A DNA stretch of 36,141 bases, taken from an uncultured cyanobacterium (GTDB lineage: Bacteria; Cyanobacteriota; Cyanobacteriia; Cyanobacteriales; Microcystaceae). Location of the stretch: the NCBI GenBank assembly GCA_903869185.1, contig CAIPYC010000087.1, forward strand, positions 1 through 36,141. Direction: 5' to 3'. Shown here one piece after another: positions 32,487 through 36,141 of this stretch (the stretch's first letter is position 1; each line of letters begins with the position of its first letter). The translations under genes and the position numbers were made by a program. Under the pieces are notes generated by a model that did not search any database, was not told the DNA's origin, and worked only from the letters and a program-made list of their open reading frames with translations.

Positions 32487-33320
32487 TTAAGATTCGGCTG
32501 CTACGCGGGCATAGAATACACCACGAACTTTTACATCCAGAGGCTCTTTGGCGCCTAGATCAGTATCGGAGGGCTGTTTTCCTTCAAATACACCAGAGAT
32601 TTCGCCGGTTTCAGCGTCAATCTTGGTGACCTGAAGAGACATATTGCCTTTGCCAAGTCCTGTTCTTTTGGTATTCAACCTCTTGTATTCACTATCATCT
32701 CCACTAGATGGCAAAGCTACAGCAGTATCATATCCAGTATAAAGACCGCGACCTTTGGGATCGAGGAAACCGGCACCACGATAGGAAGGAACCTTATAAT
32801 CTCCAACAAAATCAGTAGAAGTTGTCAAAGCGGTAAAACCAGGCTCAGTTTTGCCAGTAAAGCTTTTTAAAGTAAAGAAGAAGGGTACTTCCTCTCCGCC
32901 AGGTAGCAGAACTGTAATGGGTTGGAAGTCTATGCCGTCTTTTTCTATAAAAGTCAAAACACCGTTGCTATCCAAGGTAATAGAACCTGAAATCTGCTCC
33001 AGGCTGGATGTTTCTCTTGTAAGTACCTTACCTTTTATATATTCCGCGCTCTGTCGCTTATTGGCGGGTTCTTCCTTGACAAAAAACTCTTGTGGTTCTA
33101 AACACAGATCAGAGACAAGATAGGTTTTGTTAGGCTCGAGAGTAACTGAGCCTCTGGTAAAAGATGCTATCTCAGGACATGTGTTAGCCAATCCTGTACC
33201 AACAATCTCATCGTATGTCATGTTTGTTTTATCAATTGCTTCGGCTGGACCATCACTACAAGCAGTGAGAAAGCCCAGACACAATGCCAAAAAGGCCACA
33301 AGCAATGCACGAAATTTCAT
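32487..33320 (-). CDS. psbO: photosystem II manganese-stabilizing protein PsbO
   Basis: Extrinsic 33-kDa protein that shields the Mn4CaO5 cluster of photosystem II on the lumenal side. 277 residues with a signal peptide MKFRALLVAFLALCLGFLTAC; the LTAC at 18-21 looks like a lipobox, as in some cyanobacterial PsbO precursors. MTYDEIVGTGLANTCPEI, the second Cys of the disulfide in SDLCLEPQEFFVKEE, the PFFFTLKSFTG strand region and the GKGNMSLQVTKIDAETGEISGVFE end are all typical. The ATG at 33320 is chosen (GAGG upstream); the frame extends 18 codons further but includes the promoter. Strong promoter and terminator mark it as a single-gene unit. It shows the organism has oxygenic photosynthesis. 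Confidence 0.97.
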   Translation of the reverse strand: MKFRALLVAFLALCLGFLTACSDGPAEAIDKTNMTYDEIVGTGLANTCPEIASFTRGSVTLEPNKTYLVSDLCLEPQEFFVKEEPANKRQSAEYIKGKVLTRETSSLEQISGSITLDSNGVLTFIEKDGIDFQPITVLLPGGEEVPFFFTLKSFTGKTEPGFTALTTSTDFVGDYKVPSYRGAGFLDPKGRGLYTGYDTAVALPSSGDDSEYKRLNTKRTGLGKGNMSLQVTKIDAETGEISGVFEGKQPSDTDLGAKEPLDVKVRGVFYARVAAES

Positions 33321-33345
33321 GTTTAACCTCGTTTTTTCAATTTCT

Positions 33346-33374
33346 AAAATATAAAATCCCAACTCTAGGGTCAA
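33346..33374 (-). promoter_or_regulatory. sigma-70 type promoter of psbO
   Basis: On the minus strand TTGACC (33369-33374), a 17-base spacer and TATTTT (33346-33351). It lies about 25 bases before the ATG, so the leader is short. Confidence 0.65.
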
Positions 33375-33467
33375 GTGTAACTTTGTTTCCTAATCTCTAT
33401 CTATCAAGACTCTTAGTGTATTTTAGGGCAAAATGGCTATCATAGTTCAAGCTCGTTACACGCTAAT

Positions 33468-34307
33468 TCACATCTTATCAACAATTTCTTCAAATCTAGA
33501 TTGCCCATATCTCATGATACTCAATAGATCATCTGACTTATTAGCCGGACGTTCTTTGTTCTCATCCAGGCTCATAGTCAGGGCCGCTTTGTAACCAGCT
33601 TGGGCTACTTGATCTTTGACTGAATCAATATAATCTCCTTCGGGATAAGTAAAATAATCTATAGGTACGCCCAGGTGGCTTTCCAATACCCGTTTTGATT
33701 CGCGCAGTTCATAATCAGCCTTTTGCGGGCTAAGCTTATCGAGTCGCAGATGATTGACCGTATGAGAAGCTACAGTGACCAGTCCGCTCTGGGACATTTC
33801 TTCGACTTGGCTCCAATTGGCTTTTGGCTTACCTTCTCGGCTGCCTACATAGTTGGTATGAATTGACCAAACTGCTGGATAATTATATTTTTTTAGCAAG
33901 GGGAAAGCATAGAGGTATTCACCGAGATAGTTATCATCAAAACTCAAAAGAATTGGCCTAGGCGGCAGAGGCGATCCGCTCTGGAGATGATCAACTAGTT
34001 GCTTTAGGGTAATTGGAGTAATTTTCTTTTGCCGAAGGGTTTGGAATTCCTTTTCCAGATGCTTAGGGGTGATATCCCAATCCACATCTTTAACAGGAAG
34101 AACATCATGGTACATAATTATAGGTATATCCAGCGCTCTGGCTTTAGGATTGATTTGCGGAAAAGGTACCCCAGAATCTACAGGCTTGAGAGGTTGGACA
34201 ACTTTAACAACAGTCTCTTGTTTATGTGTGTTTAAGAATGTGGAGACGACCACGCCTAGCATTATTCCCAATACAACCAAAATCAACCAAGGAAAAGTCC
34301 TGCGCAT
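33468..34307 (-). CDS. polysaccharide deacetylase (NodB-like), membrane-anchored
   Basis: A 279-residue protein with an N-terminal signal anchor (FPWLILVVLGIMLGVVVSTF) and a NodB homology domain facing the periplasm. Motif 1 is LLSFDDNYLGEY with D124/D125 (Asn replaces the usual Gly), and motif 2 is SHTVNH with metal ligands H182 and H186. YFTYPEGDY corresponds to motif 3. The family removes N-acetyl or O-acetyl groups from peptidoglycan or exopolysaccharide using a divalent metal. It is divergent from the PFE-CTERM/HpsJ-like unit, which would suit an envelope theme but proves nothing. Confidence 0.85.
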   Translation of the reverse strand: MRRTFPWLILVVLGIMLGVVVSTFLNTHKQETVVKVVQPLKPVDSGVPFPQINPKARALDIPIIMYHDVLPVKDVDWDITPKHLEKEFQTLRQKKITPITLKQLVDHLQSGSPLPPRPILLSFDDNYLGEYLYAFPLLKKYNYPAVWSIHTNYVGSREGKPKANWSQVEEMSQSGLVTVASHTVNHLRLDKLSPQKADYELRESKRVLESHLGVPIDYFTYPEGDYIDSVKDQVAQAGYKAALTMSLDENKERPANKSDDLLSIMRYGQSRFEEIVDKM

Positions 34308-34381
34308 ATAAAAAAGTTTAATTAAATAGTTGAATTATGTCTCATAAAAAAAATATTAGAATAAGACGACTCAAAAGGTAA

Positions 34382-34461
34382 AGTAGGATTGATTTTCCAA
34401 TGATTAAAAATATACATTTTTTATGTTTTTATGGCTAAATCAAACAACCTATACATAACTT
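34382..34461 (+). repeat. promoter/leader repeat, copy 1 (before PFE-CTERM gene)
   Basis: An 80-base block aligned without gaps to 36062-36141 (offset 1680), with about 59 of 80 positions identical by my count. It contains TTGATT (34389-34394), 16 bases, TATACA (34411-34416), a plausible promoter whose two boxes are kept in copy 2. The highly conserved core is ATTAAAAATAT followed by CATTTTTTAT. Identity falls off sharply upstream. Confidence 0.7.
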
Positions 34462-34475
34462 ATACATGCATGTAT
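34462..34475. promoter_or_regulatory. 14-bp perfect palindrome in the PFE-CTERM leader
   Basis: ATACATGCATGTAT, directly after the repeated block and 55 bases before the ATG. It is a candidate operator or start of a leader hairpin. The second copy would lie just beyond the window edge, so conservation cannot be tested here. Confidence 0.45.
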
Positions 34476-34530
34476 TAAAACAATCTGTTATGGTGTGTTC
34501 ATTAATCTCTGTGATAAGGATATTTTATCT

Positions 34531-35199
34531 ATGAAATTCGACAAAATTGCTGCTTCTGCATTTTTAGTTGCTTGCGGTAGTCTTCTAAATTCCGGGTCAG
34601 CTCATGCATTAGCTTATACATTGGGAACCCCATACGCTCTAAACGATAGTGCTTGGACAAGTGGAGCAACAATCACTAATGGTACTGATCTAATAACTTT
34701 TACGTTGCAAAGTTACACCGGCCTGCACGCTAACGACACTGTTGATATAAGCTGGGATGGAACATTCTATAACCTCAACATTGATCATGGCCCAAATAAT
34801 TCCGTAACAACAACTACTCCTGGTAGTGGTACTTTCACTTGGAACATTACTGCTAACAAGGAATTTAATACTGCAAAAGCGAATGCGCTCTACAATCTTT
34901 CTACCGTTGGTACTACAGTATTGCATTCGGTTTATAGTCCCGGTGGTCCCATTCTAGACATCCTAGCTAATGGTGCTAATGACGGGCCTACGCCTTTTGC
35001 CGCTGGAGTCACATCCACAACTCTTGTTTCAACTGTCAATGATCCTGGTACTTTTGTAAAACAGATTAACAATGGCGTCTCATTAAAAAACGTACCTTTT
35101 GAATTCTCCCCTGAACAGGGATTCATGTTGGGTGTGCCTTTATTCCTCGGATTGAGACAACTCAAAAAAAGAACTGCTGCCAAAAAACAAATTAGCTAA
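34531..35199 (+). CDS. PFE-CTERM sorting-signal surface protein
   Basis: A 222-residue exported protein with a signal peptide (cleavage likely after SAHA, residue 25; an LVAC at 12-15 makes a lipoprotein signal a weaker alternative). The middle is Ser/Thr/Asn/Gly-rich and beta-like (TNGTDLITFTLQSYTG, VDISWDGTFYNL). The end is the cyanobacterial PFE-CTERM variant of PEP-CTERM signals: VPFEFSPEQGFMLGVPLFLG with PFE at 189-191, a short hydrophobic helix and basic RQLKKRTAAKK. Such tails are thought to be handled by exosortase-like systems. The start is the ATG at 34531 with AAGGA ten bases upstream, not the GTG 12 codons earlier. An HpsJ-like gene follows. Confidence 0.78.
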   Translation: MKFDKIAASAFLVACGSLLNSGSAHALAYTLGTPYALNDSAWTSGATITNGTDLITFTLQSYTGLHANDTVDISWDGTFYNLNIDHGPNNSVTTTTPGSGTFTWNITANKEFNTAKANALYNLSTVGTTVLHSVYSPGGPILDILANGANDGPTPFAAGVTSTTLVSTVNDPGTFVKQINNGVSLKNVPFEFSPEQGFMLGVPLFLGLRQLKKRTAAKKQIS

Positions 35200-35226
35200 T
35201 AGTCAATCGATCCCTTAAAACTTCCA

Positions 35227-35258
35227 AGACTCAGATATCCACAAGGATATTTGGGTCT
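35227..35258 (+). promoter_or_regulatory. 14-bp-stem hairpin between the PFE-CTERM and HpsJ-like genes
   Basis: AGACTCAGATATCC, loop ACAA, GGATATTTGGGTCT: fourteen consecutive pairs, two of them G-T. It lies 27 bases after one stop and 29 bases before the next ATG. No T run follows, so it may set unequal expression by partial termination or RNA protection. Confidence 0.7.
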
Positions 35259-35287
35259 GTGATTTCTAGAAAAGCACTACGTAAAAC

Positions 35288-36031
35288 ATGAAAACAAATA
35301 AATCCTTCTCCTTTGAAGCCACCGAAGATACCCAGGTAAGAACATTGCAAGTATTGAGGACAATCGGTTGCTTTATATTTGTATTTACCTTATTGGATTA
35401 TCTCGACATAATCATACCATTGCAATTATTCAATCCGGTCTGGGAGTTTTCTAAAATTGGGCAGCTCGTTGAACAGGTGTGGGCTCCTCTGTTTGGGTTC
35501 TTTTTGGTGTTTTTTTATTTAAAAGAACATGAAGTGAGCTTTGAACAAGCCAGATTGCTTAATTTCTTTTCCTATATAGCTTTGCTACTTTCTATATTTT
35601 ATTTTGCCCTCTTTCCCCTAGTTCTTGCAGATACTTATAAACTAAATACCCAGCTCAGCTCTACCAATAAGGTACAGGTTGCCCAGTTTGATACTGGTTT
35701 GGAGAATGTCAGAAAGTTGATAGCCAGCGCAACCACGCCAGAGCAACTAGCTTCCTTATCCAAAAGAGCCAGTCTAGGGGATGAAGATATATTAGGCAGT
35801 CACAATACTTTCGAACATATGAAAGTTGAGATATCTCAAAAGCTGGAAAACGATCAAATCAAGTATCATAAAGCCAATGCCAGTGAACATAGAACGCAGA
35901 TGCTTGGATTTTTTAAAAAAGCTACTAAATATATATTGGGCACATTACTAAGTGCAGCCTGCATGTTCATGATCTTCCAAATGACCAGATGGTCTAGAGT
36001 GATCTATAAAGAATATAAAGAAAATAATTGA
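35288..36031 (+). CDS. HpsJ-like membrane protein
   Basis: A 247-residue membrane protein with spans near 24-46, 64-84, 95-117 and 213-233. A long polar loop (about 120-205) rich in charged helix lies between spans 3 and 4 (STNKVQVAQFDTGLENVRKL, then LGSHNTFEHMKVEISQKLEN). The layout and the start of the first spans match my memory of HpsJ-family proteins, first named in hormogonium polysaccharide loci and often found beside cyanobacterial sorting-signal systems. The specific function is unknown. Its gene follows the PFE-CTERM gene by 88 bases across a strong hairpin. The promoter repeat recurs 31 bases after its stop. Confidence 0.68.
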   Translation: MKTNKSFSFEATEDTQVRTLQVLRTIGCFIFVFTLLDYLDIIIPLQLFNPVWEFSKIGQLVEQVWAPLFGFFLVFFYLKEHEVSFEQARLLNFFSYIALLLSIFYFALFPLVLADTYKLNTQLSSTNKVQVAQFDTGLENVRKLIASATTPEQLASLSKRASLGDEDILGSHNTFEHMKVEISQKLENDQIKYHKANASEHRTQMLGFFKKATKYILGTLLSAACMFMIFQMTRWSRVIYKEYKENN

Positions 36032-36061
36032 TCTTTTGTCTTCATTGGGCAAATCCAGAGC

Positions 36062-36141
36062 AGTATACTTGACTTTCTCATAATTAAAAATATGCAATTT
36101 TTATAATTTTCTGGTTTAATCAAGCAATTTATACTTGCCTG
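36062..36141 (+). repeat. promoter/leader repeat, copy 2 (runs off the window)
   Basis: Ungapped match to 34382-34461. The promoter-like boxes are kept: TTGACT (36069-36074), 16 bases, TATGCA (36091-36096). The match is still good at the last base, so the repeat probably continues and leads into another gene of the same kind. Confidence 0.65.

Noticed and set aside
33321-33374. Upstream extension of psbO
   Set aside because: It covers the -35/-10 promoter elements; the ATG at 33320 starts a normal PsbO signal peptide.
1-36141. tRNA, rRNA, CRISPR array or insertion sequence
   Set aside because: No T-loop-like tRNA ends, regular spaced repeats, transposase motifs or rRNA stretches were seen on reading both strands; a covariance-model scan could still find a divergent RNA.

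Overview
This window is chromosomal DNA of a cyanobacterium with oxygenic photosynthesis. It carries psbO (extrinsic photosystem II protein), pcyA (phycocyanobilin synthesis from biliverdin), a ModB-ModC fusion of the type known from cyanobacteria, a LabA-like NYN protein, a DUF2555-like protein, three HIP1 octamers (GCGATCGC) and a PFE-CTERM/HpsJ-like surface-protein pair. Base composition is moderate (about 40% GC by eye). I see no rRNA, tRNA, CRISPR array, insertion sequence or phage gene. Genus cannot be fixed from sequence alone.

Layout. 1-4.9 kb: metabolic genes (LabA-like, leuA, hemE, an SDR epimerase, and trpF on the opposite strand). 4.9-5.7 kb: a decayed patch with the wreck of a DUF3782-like nuclease gene. 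5.7-8.5 kb: a tight run of an orphan 134-residue protein, two tandem proteins each with two YbjQ-like domains, and a PD-(D/E)XK nuclease. 8.5-9.7 kb: exported msrA-msrB. 9.9-14.5 kb: esterase, DUF2555-like gene, coaBC and an FTR1-type iron permease, facing lnt and a possible 32-residue membrane protein. 14.7-19.8 kb: aldehyde dehydrogenase, an HTH/AAA-like ATPase, then an accessory-looking stretch with a small membrane protein, a dyad-rich intergenic element, a secreted Trp/Arg/Gln repeat protein, a membrane acyltransferase-like protein and an NRP-repeat protein. 19.8-25 kb: a minus-strand run of a copper P-type ATPase, a small anchor protein, modA and modBC. 25.3-33.4 kb: a small membrane protein, pcyA, gcvP, a two-domain kinase/ATPase, a glycine-zipper protein, a methyltransferase and psbO. 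33.5-36.1 kb: a polysaccharide deacetylase and the PFE-CTERM/HpsJ-like pair.

The genome is compact. Six convergent gene pairs overlap at their 3' ends, and several same-strand neighbours overlap or sit within a few bases.

The best candidate for something undescribed is the right end. A PFE-CTERM protein gene and an HpsJ-like gene are separated by a strong 14-bp hairpin. The roughly 80-bp promoter/leader in front of the first gene recurs, about 74% identical without gaps, just after the second gene and runs off the window edge. This predicts a further co-regulated unit outside the window. Next in interest are the tandem double-YbjQ cassette, the co-oriented copper/molybdate transport run and the dyad-rich divergent promoter at 17.7 kb.
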